13,300 bases of DNA from an uncultured Chloroflexota bacterium (GTDB lineage: Bacteria > Chloroflexota > Anaerolineae > Anaerolineales > Anaerolineaceae): NCBI GenBank assembly GCA_902795255.1, contig CADBKS010000064.1, positions 1-13,300 of the forward strand, given 5' to 3'. Below are positions 1-5,821 of this stretch, in pieces. The notes beneath the pieces were generated by a model that worked only from the letters and a program-made list of their open reading frames with translations, did not search any database and was not told the DNA's origin. Positions within the stretch are counted from its first letter, which is position 1. Every line of letters starts with the position of its first letter. The position numbers and the translations under genes were made by a program.

Positions 1-1
1 G

Positions 2-22
2 GTCTACGGCAAAAACTCCTGA
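2..22 (+). CDS. possible 3' tail of a + strand gene cut by the window edge
   Basis: Reading from base 2, six sense codons (V-Y-G-K-N-S) are followed by TGA at 20-22, and a strong terminator hairpin follows at 41-67. That arrangement would suit the end of a + strand gene entering from the left. The stretch is far too short to identify, and another frame stays open to 120, so this is only a suggestion. Confidence 0.2.
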   Translation, partial: VYGKNS

Positions 23-40
23 ATCAGCGAAATGCCTTTG

Positions 41-70
41 AAAACCGGACAGAAATTGTCCGGTTTTTTT
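41..70. terminator. bidirectional intrinsic terminator at the dut 3' end
   Basis: AAAACCGGACA (41-51) is perfectly complementary to TGTCCGGTTTT (57-67) around a five-base loop, followed by T to base 70. On the minus strand the same stem ends in TTTT. It lies directly beyond the dut stop codon (69-71), so it can end dut transcription and also that of any + strand gene arriving from the left. Confidence 0.8.
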
Positions 71-494
71 ATTCCGTTCCCAGAATACCGCCGGTTGCGC
101 CTCTCGCGGTGATTTCCTGATGAATAAACTCAAGCGGTACCGGTTCGACTTCCGGAGTAACGACCGGGATCAAAAGCATCTGGGCAACAGCCTGTCCGAA
201 ATGGATCTCCAGCGGCTCGTCCGTCACATTGGCGATTTTGATCCGGATCTCACCCTGATATCCGGCATCAACGACGCCTGCCCCGACCAGATGATCATTT
301 CTGCTTTTGGGTTTCAGAAGTCCGACAAGCCCGGCCGGGATCTCGACCGTGATCCCGGTTCCCACCACACCGAAAGAATGCGGCATAACTGTTTTTTCTT
401 CCGCAGAATAAAAATCGATCCCCGCGTCATCAGGATGTTTTCTTGTCGGGAGGATCGCATCGTCCCGTAATTTAGCTGCTTTTATCGTTTCCAT
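69..494 (-). CDS. dut: dUTP diphosphatase (dUTPase)
   Basis: Hydrolyses dUTP to dUMP and pyrophosphate, keeping uracil out of DNA and feeding thymidylate synthesis; cytosolic, normally a homotrimer. The 141-residue product shows the trimeric dUTPase motifs in order: A-G-I-D-F-Y near residue 24 (motif 1), K-P-K-S near 62 (motif 2), G-V-V-D-A-G-Y-Q-G-E-I (motif 3, with the catalytic Asp and the Tyr that stacks on uracil), G-Q-A-V-A-Q-M (motif 4) and R-G-A-T-G-G-I-L-G (motif 5). The stretch between motifs 2 and 3 is shorter than in E. coli Dut, and motif 5 ends G-I-L-G-T-E instead of the usual G-F-G-S-T-G. The ATG at 494 is preceded by a weak GGGG Shine-Dalgarno-like run and by its own promoter. 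Transcription diverges from the asd-hom unit. A phage-type dUTPase is possible, but the context looks chromosomal. Confidence 0.88.
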   Translation of the reverse strand: METIKAAKLRDDAILPTRKHPDDAGIDFYSAEEKTVMPHSFGVVGTGITVEIPAGLVGLLKPKSRNDHLVGAGVVDAGYQGEIRIKIANVTDEPLEIHFGQAVAQMLLIPVVTPEVEPVPLEFIHQEITARGATGGILGTE

Positions 495-542
495 TTCAGC
501 CCCGCAAGTTTTTTTGAATTTACAGAATTCTGTTTTTCTCTG

Positions 543-571
543 ATTATAACTATTAAATATTTTTTTCTCAA
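543..571 (-). promoter_or_regulatory. sigma70-type promoter of dut
   Basis: Read on the minus strand, TTGAGA (566-571) and a perfect TATAAT (543-548) are separated by exactly 17 bases. The start point should fall near 536, leaving a leader of about 40 nt before the dut ATG. The 12-base palindrome ACAGAATTCTGT (522-533) lies just after the start point and could be an operator or only a small hairpin. Confidence 0.7.
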
Positions 572-822
572 TTTATAAAAAATATTCAGTTGTCAACGTT
601 CGAATAACAGAGAAATTATTTATTATAATAATTTAATTCTATTATATTTGTATTATACACTTTTGCAGCGGCTTTTTCAAGTGCTTTTTATTAGAAAATA
701 ATTAATATTATCAAATCATTTATAACCAAAAGAAATCAGCTGCATAAACCCACACCGGAAATCACAATAAACGGGGACTCTGAATTCCCGGATCCGTAAA
801 ATCATATTTTTTCCGAATTCAT
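572..822. other. AT-rich divergent intergenic stretch without genes
   Basis: This stretch lies between the dut promoter and the attenuator promoter of asd-hom. It is strongly AT-rich (runs of TTATTATAATAATTTAATT type around 617-660) in an otherwise GC-rich segment. I see no open reading frame with coding character, no RNA gene and no convincing further promoter, apart from an isolated minus-strand TTGACA (591-596) without a well-spaced -10 box. Confidence 0.5.
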
Positions 823-851
823 TTGACAATACAGCTTTAGGATGATAAAGT
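823..851 (+). promoter_or_regulatory. promoter of the attenuator leader and asd-hom
   Basis: A perfect TTGACA -35 box (823-828), a 17-base spacer and TAAAGT (846-851, 4 of 6 consensus bases). The predicted start point, six to seven bases after the -10 box, falls on the ATG at 858-860. The leader peptide would then begin at or next to the 5' end of the transcript. The fni promoter has the same geometry. Confidence 0.65.
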
Positions 852-857
852 AATAAT

Positions 858-938
858 ATGTCACACGCTATTGTTTCAATGAATGGTTACACTGTTATCA
901 CTATTACCGCCACCCGCGGTGTTTTTTCACATATGTGA
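858..938 (+). CDS. threonine/isoleucine-rich leader peptide of the asd-hom attenuator
   Basis: A 26-codon reading frame starting ATG TCA CAC and ending CAT ATG TGA. Its core (codons at 891-914) reads T-V-I-T-I-T-A-T: four Thr codons plus Ile and Val within eight codons. This is the composition expected of a control peptide for threonine biosynthesis (compare enterobacterial ThrL, a run of Thr and Ile). An internal in-frame ATG at 879-881 would give 19 residues. Neither start has a Shine-Dalgarno sequence. The upstream ATG is preferred because it sits at the predicted transcription start, so a leaderless start is likely. The stop codon (936-938) overlaps the RNA segment that forms the antiterminator. 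The peptide most likely serves only as a ribosome-speed sensor. Confidence 0.7.
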   Translation: MSHAIVSMNGYTVITITATRGVFSHM

Positions 939-998
939 GGCAGGAAGATCTGAAACATAAAGAATACGGGAACTGCCTCCAAAAGAGGCAGTTTTTTT
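906..998 (+). promoter_or_regulatory. transcription attenuator with competing hairpins (threonine type)
   Basis: The terminator is AACTGCCTC (971-979), loop CAAAA, GAGGCAGTT (985-993), with a T run 992-998. GAGGCAG also occurs upstream at 937-943 and can pair instead with CTGCCTC (973-979), giving an antiterminator that excludes the terminator. A ribosome stalled on the Thr codons (891-914) leaves 937-943 free, so the antiterminator forms and asd-hom is transcribed. A ribosome reaching the stop (936-938) covers 937-943, so the terminator forms. Two smaller hairpins lie between: ACCGC/GCGGT (906-910/916-920), followed by six T, and the palindrome TCACATATGTGA (927-938). This is the classical ribosome-mediated attenuation layout. 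The mechanism is inferred from complementarity and not measured. Confidence 0.75.
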
Positions 999-1026
999 AT
1001 GAATCAACGATAAGGCAGGTATTATT

Positions 1027-2085
1027 ATGAGCAACAAGATCCCAGTCGCAGTATTGGCAGGCACCGGCAGCGTCGGTCAGCGCATGATCAGTTTATTGGA
1101 TGGCCATCCGTGGTTCGAAGTCGTCGAAGTCACCGCGTCCGAGCGGTCTGAAGGCAAACGCTATGAAGACGCATGTCACTGGTTCCTTGCGAAACCGATG
1201 CCCGATTATGTCAAAGACATGGTGCTGCTCCCGACAGCAGCTTCGGCACTGAGCAAAGCCAAAATCGTTTTCTCGGCGCTCCCCTCAGATATAGCCAAAG
1301 AGATCGAACCCGATTTCGCGAAAGCCGGAATGTACCTCAGCTCCAATGCCGCGGCATACAGAAAAGATCCGCTGGTTCCGCTGCTGGTCCCGGAGATCAA
1401 TCCGGATCACCTGGATCTTGTTGAACTGCAGCACAAGCAGTACGGCTGGTCCGGCGGTCTGATCACCAACCCGAACTGCACCACGACCGGGTTCATTATT
1501 GCTATGCACGCGATCGATGCCGCATACCACATCACCAAAGCGATGGTGTTTTCCATGCAGGCCCTTTCCGGCGCGGGATACCCGGGTGTTCCTTCCCTGG
1601 ATATCATTGACAACGTGATCCCCTACATCGGCGGCGAGGAAGAGAAGGTCGAATTCGAACCGAAGAAGATCCTCGGCACCATGGAAGCGGATGGCGTCAA
1701 AAACCACCCGATGGTGATCTCCGCACACACGAACCGCGTCGCGGTCGTAGACGCGCACACGATCTGCGCAAGCATCTCCACGGAAGAAAAGCCATCCACC
1801 GACGAGCTGATCAGCACCCTGCAGAATTTCAGGGTGCCGGAGATCGTGAAGGATCTTCCTTCCTGCCCGAAGCAGCCGATCATTTATCACAGCGAAGCCA
1901 ACCGTCCCCAGCCGCGTCTGGACCGGGATCTCGAGAACGGCATGGCGACCAGTGTCGGACGCGTCCGGACAGACAACATTCTGGATTACCGCTTTGTCAG
2001 CGTTTCCCACAATACCATCCGCGGTGCTGCGGGCGGATCCATCCTCAATGGTGAACTGATCGCCAGAAGATTTTTCGGCAAATAA
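1027..2085 (+). CDS. asd: aspartate-semialdehyde dehydrogenase
   Basis: Reduces L-aspartyl-4-phosphate to L-aspartate-4-semialdehyde with NADPH, the shared step toward threonine, methionine and lysine; cytosolic. The 352 residues match the archaeal/fungal-type branch. They show a Rossmann N-terminus with A-G-T-G-S-V-G-Q (residues 11-18), S-S-N-A-A near 105, V-P-E-I-N-P near 121, the catalytic Cys in N-P-N-C-T-T-T (Cys151), the N-R-V-A-V-V-D-A-H-T segment carrying the likely catalytic His (about 244), and a C-terminal G-A-A-G-G-S-I-L-N motif. Length is normal for this branch. A weak ribosome site (AAGGCAGG, 1012-1019) precedes the ATG. It is the first gene after the Thr-type attenuator and lies 16 bases upstream of hom, in one operon. 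No aspartokinase is in the window. Confidence 0.95.
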   Translation: MSNKIPVAVLAGTGSVGQRMISLLDGHPWFEVVEVTASERSEGKRYEDACHWFLAKPMPDYVKDMVLLPTAASALSKAKIVFSALPSDIAKEIEPDFAKAGMYLSSNAAAYRKDPLVPLLVPEINPDHLDLVELQHKQYGWSGGLITNPNCTTTGFIIAMHAIDAAYHITKAMVFSMQALSGAGYPGVPSLDIIDNVIPYIGGEEEKVEFEPKKILGTMEADGVKNHPMVISAHTNRVAVVDAHTICASISTEEKPSTDELISTLQNFRVPEIVKDLPSCPKQPIIYHSEANRPQPRLDRDLENGMATSVGRVRTDNILDYRFVSVSHNTIRGAAGGSILNGELIARRFFGK

Positions 2086-2090
2086 CTTCC

Positions 2091-2097
2091 GGAGGTG
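2091..2097 (+). promoter_or_regulatory. strong ribosome binding site of hom
   Basis: GGAGGTG follows the asd stop (2083-2085) and lies four bases before the hom ATG. It fixes the hom start at 2102. Confidence 0.7.
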
Positions 2098-2101
2098 TGC
2101 T

Positions 2102-3118
2102 ATGAAGACAGTCAGGATCGGCATGATCGGATTCGGGAACGTCGGGCATGGGTTTATCCGCGCGCTTTCCGAAAAAAAGGATTATTTCAGAAAGGAACAC
2201 GGCCTTCAGTTCCTGATCACATCCGTGACCGATATCCGCTACGGGACGATCTACGACCCGAACGGCCTTTCCCTTGAAGAGCTTGCGGACAGCAAAGATT
2301 TCTCCGGGATCGCGCCGGAGCTTTTCAGGGACTGGAACACGATCCAGATGATCCGGAACTCCGAAACCGATGTGATCATTGAGCTCAGCTTCACGGATCT
2401 GAAGACCGGGGAGCCCGCGGTACTGCACTGCGAAGAAGCGCTGCTTTCCGGAAAACATGTGATCACCTCCAACAAAGGGCCGATCGCGCTGCACTATAAC
2501 CACCTGAAGATGCTCGCCAGGGACAACGGGGTAAAAATCGGATGCGAAGGGACCGTGATGAGCGGCTCACCCGCTCTCCGTCTGGCGCTTGACAGTCTGC
2601 TGCCGACCGGGATCACGGAGATCCAGGGAATCCTCAACGGCACCACCAACTACATCCTCACCCGGATGGAAAGCGGCGCGACTTATGAGGAAGCCCTCGC
2701 GCAGGCACAGCAGCTCGGCTATGCGGAAGCGGATCCCTCCGGCGATGTGGAAGGCTTTGACACCGCCGGTAAGGTCGCGATCCTCTCCCAGCTGGTGTTC
2801 AATACCTTCATCAAACCCGAAAATATCGAGCGTCAGGGCATCACCGGCATCACTCCGGATGATATCCGTAAGGCAGCGGAAAACAATATGCGCTGGAAAC
2901 TGATCGGCTCGGTCAAAAAGCTGGACAGAGGCGTAGAGGCATGGGTCCGTCCCGTGATGCTTCCGCTGGATAACCCGCTCGCCAATATCAGCGGTGCCGG
3001 CAACGCGATCCAGTACCACAGCGATCTGCTCGGAGCCATCACGCTGATCGGACCGGGAGCCGGCCGCAAGGAAACGGCAGCCGCGCTGATCGAAGACCTG
3101 ATGCATATCGTCCTCTAA
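2102..3118 (+). CDS. hom: homoserine dehydrogenase
   Basis: Reduces aspartate-4-semialdehyde to homoserine using NAD(P)H, committing carbon to threonine and methionine. The 338-residue protein has G-F-G-N-V-G-H-G-F (about 10-18) for the nucleotide, T-S-N-K-G-P (about 122-127), the family signature N-G-T-T-N-Y-I-L (about 179-186), G-Y-A-E-A-D-P and D-V-E-G-F-D-T-A-G-K with the substrate-binding acidic residues and catalytic Lys, and G-P-G-A-G-R-K-E-T-A near the C-terminus. It ends without the C-terminal ACT domain found in longer bacterial forms, so direct allosteric inhibition by threonine is not expected through that domain. Control may rest on the upstream attenuator. It is the last gene of the asd-hom unit and is followed by a hairpin. 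Confidence 0.95.
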   Translation: MKTVRIGMIGFGNVGHGFIRALSEKKDYFRKEHGLQFLITSVTDIRYGTIYDPNGLSLEELADSKDFSGIAPELFRDWNTIQMIRNSETDVIIELSFTDLKTGEPAVLHCEEALLSGKHVITSNKGPIALHYNHLKMLARDNGVKIGCEGTVMSGSPALRLALDSLLPTGITEIQGILNGTTNYILTRMESGATYEEALAQAQQLGYAEADPSGDVEGFDTAGKVAILSQLVFNTFIKPENIERQGITGITPDDIRKAAENNMRWKLIGSVKKLDRGVEAWVRPVMLPLDNPLANISGAGNAIQYHSDLLGAITLIGPGAGRKETAAALIEDLMHIVL

Positions 3119-3140
3119 AAGAACAGGCAAAACCAATTCG

Positions 3141-3165
3141 GGGCCGGGACCGCAGATCCCGGCTC
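3141..3165. terminator. hairpin between convergent hom and pap2
   Basis: GGGCCGGGA (3141-3149) pairs with TCCCGGCTC (3157-3165), nine pairs with one G-U, around a seven-base loop. The T tract is poor (CGATTATTT on the plus strand). Its place between the hom stop and the oppositely oriented pap2 stop supports a two-way terminator. Confidence 0.55.
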
Positions 3166-3168
3166 CGA

Positions 3169-3744
3169 TTATTTAAACCAGAGGGAGCGGTCAAAAAGAA
3201 CGGCAAAGGTCCGGAAGAACCATGGCTGCGCAAGCATCCAGAGCTGCCCGATGATCAGCCCGAGCAGAAAACCCGCCCAGACATCCAGCAGGTAATGGAC
3301 ACCGGACGACACACGGGAAAGGGTCATCAGCACAGCCCAGAGGCAGATTCCGGCCAGCAGCAGCGGATGGTGAAACGTGTTGAAGGCCAGCACCACGATC
3401 AGCCCGGCGCGTACCGCGTGACCGGACGGAAAGGAATACGGATCGCTTCGGCGGTATACACCGCCCCACTCCCCTTTCGGACGGGACCGGGCGATCACCC
3501 GCTTCAGAAAGAAGACAAAAACGGCCGTCAGCGCGATCGTCCCGCCCCACCAGGCCAGAATACGCTGACGTTCCCCCTCCGCAAACAGCCACAGGACAAA
3601 CAGGGCCCCGCACCAAAGCCAGGAATCGCCGGAATGCGCAAAAATCGCGGAGAGCCGAAACAGCAGACTGTTCTGGTCCCGGATCCGAAGACCGGCGGAG
3701 ATCCGCTCATCCGCGGCAATGATTTTCTGCAGAAAATTTCGCAT
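3169..3744 (-). CDS. PAP2-family membrane phosphatase
   Basis: A membrane phosphatase of the PAP2 superfamily, whose substrates include phosphatidic acid, undecaprenyl diphosphate and other lipid phosphates. All three catalytic motifs are present (numbering from the ATG): K-x6-R-P (K81 to P89), P-S-G-H (106-109) and S-R-x5-H-x3-D (S143 to D154). Five or so hydrophobic helices can be seen, for example around 43-56, 68-82, 114-122, 127-143 and 157-170, with the active site expected on the outer face. The product is about 191 residues, normal for single-domain members. The ATG at 3744 is chosen; an in-frame GTG at 3753 would add three residues, and neither has a good ribosome site. The start follows the nahK stop by under 20 bases, so translation is probably coupled. 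The exact substrate cannot be told; recycling of the undecaprenyl carrier (bcrC/pgpB-like) is one option. Confidence 0.85.
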   Translation of the reverse strand: MRNFLQKIIAADERISAGLRIRDQNSLLFRLSAIFAHSGDSWLWCGALFVLWLFAEGERQRILAWWGGTIALTAVFVFFLKRVIARSRPKGEWGGVYRRSDPYSFPSGHAVRAGLIVVLAFNTFHHPLLLAGICLWAVLMTLSRVSSGVHYLLDVWAGFLLGLIIGQLWMLAQPWFFRTFAVLFDRSLWFK

Positions 3745-3762
3745 ACTTACCACAAAAAAAGG

Positions 3763-4839
3763 CTAACGAAGGATATCTTCGATGATTTCTTTCATCACAT
3801 CCATTTTTGTATCCATATCCCGGGCCAGCTTAAACTGCGTCCGGGCGCGCACCAGATTATGGTCCGCGTAATCGGTATGGAAATAGACGTCGTTCATCAG
3901 ATAATCCGTCAGGAACCGGACCCCGATCTCGAGGGTCACCAGTTTGGATGCTTCCGGGCAGAGGATCAGCTCTTCACGGCCCAGACGGGCTTTGGAGATG
4001 CCGCAAAACCCTTCCGCGAAGGAGCGGAACAGGTCTACACGCAAATATACATTGTTGAGATCCTTTTCATCCTCAGCCGCGTTATTTCCAGCGTAGCGTA
4101 TGGAATCCCCGAAGTCCATCGCAGGGATCCCGGGCATCGTGGTATCCAGATCCACGACGCACAGCGGTTCATCCGTCGTCCGGTCAAAGAGCACGTTGTT
4201 GATCTTGGTGTCGTTATGCGTGACGCGCAGCGGGATCTCCCCCGAGGCGGCCTTATCCAGGAGGAAGGAAGCGAACGGTTTCTGCGAAAGCACATATTCG
4301 ATCTCCGGACGGGCGATTTCCGCGCGGCCGTCATCATTCCGGCGGACAGCGGCTTCCAGATCCGCGAACCGGGAGACCGTGTTGTGGAAATTCGGGATCG
4401 TCTCCACCAGTTGTTCTACGGGAAAATCCGAGAGCATATTCTGGAAATTGCCGAAAGCCTGACCGCTTTTCATGAAAATTTCCGGCGTGGGAGCCTGATC
4501 ATAGCAAATGCAGTCACGGACAAAGACATAGATCCGCCAGTAACGGCCTTCACCGTCGACATAATAAGACCTGCCGCCGGGTGTGCGGACGAGTTCAAGC
4601 ACCTTCCGCGGGTCGTCCGTCTTTTTGCGCATAAATTCGGTCAGCAGCTCGATATTGCGCATCAGCCCTTCCGGATCCCGGAAGACATACGTATTGATGC
4701 GCTGGAGGATGAAAAGATCCCCGCCGGCAGTTTCAACGCGGTAGGTCCAGTTGATATGCCCGACACCGAACGGCTCGCAGGAAACGACCCTGCTTCCCAG
4801 ATCATATTGCGATAAGATTTCTTCGATTCTTTCTTCCAT
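3763..4839 (-). CDS. nahK: N-acetylhexosamine 1-kinase (phosphotransferase family)
   Basis: Phosphorylates the anomeric hydroxyl of GlcNAc or GalNAc with ATP, feeding host-glycan or cell-wall amino sugars into UDP-sugar metabolism; cytosolic. The 358-residue protein resembles bifidobacterial NahK along its whole length: G-V-G-H-I-N-W-T-Y (25-33), Q-R-I-N-T-Y-V-F near 46, L-M-R-N-I-E-L, the catalytic loop T-H-N-D-T-K-I-N-N (Asp210), D-L-D-T-T-M-P-G (Asp230, Asp232, metal binding), F-G-D-S-I-R, and the tail H-N-L-V-R-A-R-T-Q. The ATG at 4839 has GGTGG upstream. No lacto-N-biose phosphorylase or GalT-like partner is visible; its only close partner is the PAP2 gene. The sugar specificity is inferred from family resemblance. 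Confidence 0.85.
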   Translation of the reverse strand: MEERIEEILSQYDLGSRVVSCEPFGVGHINWTYRVETAGGDLFILQRINTYVFRDPEGLMRNIELLTEFMRKKTDDPRKVLELVRTPGGRSYYVDGEGRYWRIYVFVRDCICYDQAPTPEIFMKSGQAFGNFQNMLSDFPVEQLVETIPNFHNTVSRFADLEAAVRRNDDGRAEIARPEIEYVLSQKPFASFLLDKAASGEIPLRVTHNDTKINNVLFDRTTDEPLCVVDLDTTMPGIPAMDFGDSIRYAGNNAAEDEKDLNNVYLRVDLFRSFAEGFCGISKARLGREELILCPEASKLVTLEIGVRFLTDYLMNDVYFHTDYADHNLVRARTQFKLARDMDTKMDVMKEIIEDILR

Positions 4840-4877
4840 AATGCCACCAATCAGCAGATGCCGGCACAGAGACGGCT

Positions 4878-4914
4878 AAAAAAGCGGACGGCAGCATATC
4901 GATATAGCTGCCGT
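4878..4914 (-). terminator. intrinsic terminator after the fni operon
   Basis: ACGGCAGC (4888-4895) and GCTGCCGT (4907-4914) form an eight-pair stem around an ATATCGATAT-rich loop that is itself self-complementary. On the minus strand the stem is followed by CCGC and six T (4878-4883). It lies just beyond the stop of the NBR1-type gene at 4946 and before nahK, so nahK-pap2 needs its own start or read-through. I see no clear promoter in the 38 bases left. Confidence 0.7.
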
Positions 4915-4945
4915 TCAGATATCACCGCTTCAGGCCCGGTGAATA

Positions 4946-5821
4946 CTACGGAACATAGATGTAGAAATAGACCGGGCAGAACATACCGCCGCCACCGTCA
5001 TTTTTCCAGTCGCCGGAGTGAAGCGCGTCCCATCCGTACTGGTCCCAGTTCCGGACGAGCGTATAGGCGCTGTAATACTTGTTGTCATCGTGATATTTTT
5101 CCGTCGGAGCGCGCATCGGGATCGTGATGCGGATCGATTCGCCGGGGCGGACGATGCGGTCATTCATATTGCCGCTGTCCTTGAAATCCTTGCCGAGATC
5201 ATAGATATACTTGCCGTTCTTTTCAAGCCGGTCACCCGTATACTGCATGACATCGATGTTAAAATCCCAGGTCTGTGTACCGACGTTGCGGAAGGTGATA
5301 TCCAGCGTAAACTCTTCACCGAATTTCATCTGCTGGAAATAATACGGACGGTTGAGGATCGCCTCGCAGGCATATCCCGGCTTCAGATCATCCCAGCCCT
5401 CGACGATCGGACGGTCCAGGAGCGGTTTCGGGACTTCCATCCCGGTCTGGAACATTTCCTTTGCGTTGGCAAGGGTCACGCTTTTCGGCTGGTTTTCATA
5501 AAGGCTCCGGTCCCAGAGCTTTACGGTATTGTTGCCGCGACCGGAAATGACCCCGTCACCGCTGACAGTCCCCAGGTTCGGGTTGACGATAATGACCGCG
5601 GCGGTCGGCGCGGGCGTCGGCTGAACCAGCGTGATCTCCGGCGTAGCTGTCGGCCGGCTGATCGTGATATCCGGATCTTCCGTCGGATCGGCTGCCGACT
5701 CGGTGGGCTGAACCAGTGAAATTTCCGGTGTGGCTGTCGGTTCGGCAGAAAGCTCCTGTGCGGAAACCGGCAGGGCCGCGCACAGCAGTACACAGATCAG
5801 GAAAAGAAGTGAACGTTTCAT
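4946..5821 (-). CDS. secreted protein with Pro/Thr-rich linker and NBR1-type Ig domain
   Basis: 291 residues. Residues 1-21 are a Sec signal peptide (M-K-R-S, a Leu/Ile/Cys core, then V-S-A before Q-E) with no lipobox, so the protein is probably released or surface-held by other means. Residues 25-75 are a Pro/Thr/Glu linker in which P-T-A-T-P-E-I-(S/T)-L-V-Q-P-T occurs twice, with a diverged copy (D-P-D-I-T-I-S-R-P-T) between. From about 160 the sequence resembles the immunoglobulin-like domain of NBR1 (next to BRCA1): F-T-L-D-I-T-F-R-N-V-G-T-Q-T-W, then V-R-P-G-E-S-I-R-I-T and M-R-A-P, ending in F-Y-I-Y-V. Such domains often occur in secreted proteins of Chloroflexota and some Firmicutes. 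The function is unknown; binding or cell-surface presentation is a guess. It overlaps the HAD-like gene by four bases (ATGA) and has an AAAGGA ribosome site at 5830-5835. It is the last gene of its operon. Confidence 0.8.
   Translation of the reverse strand: MKRSLLFLICVLLCAALPVSAQELSAEPTATPEISLVQPTESAADPTEDPDITISRPTATPEITLVQPTPAPTAAVIIVNPNLGTVSGDGVISGRGNNTVKLWDRSLYENQPKSVTLANAKEMFQTGMEVPKPLLDRPIVEGWDDLKPGYACEAILNRPYYFQQMKFGEEFTLDITFRNVGTQTWDFNIDVMQYTGDRLEKNGKYIYDLGKDFKDSGNMNDRIVRPGESIRITIPMRAPTEKYHDDNKYYSAYTLVRNWDQYGWDALHSGDWKNDGGGGMFCPVYFYIYVP

Noticed and set aside
591..596. Minus-strand TTGACA as a second dut promoter
   Set aside because: No -10 box at 16-18 bases. The TTGAGA-17-TATAAT pair at 543-571 is clearly better.
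906..927. ACCGC/GCGGT hairpin plus six T as a stand-alone terminator
   Set aside because: The stem is only five pairs and lies inside the leader peptide frame. It is more likely a pause or small hairpin of the attenuator; the strong terminator is at 971-998.
999..1013. Tiny frame ATG AAT CAA CGA TAA after the attenuator
   Set aside because: Four codons without a ribosome site, overlapping the terminator tail; no support for function.
3295..4815. 506-residue plus-strand open frame
   Set aside because: Opposite-strand shadow of nahK and pap2, both of which show full catalytic motif sets.
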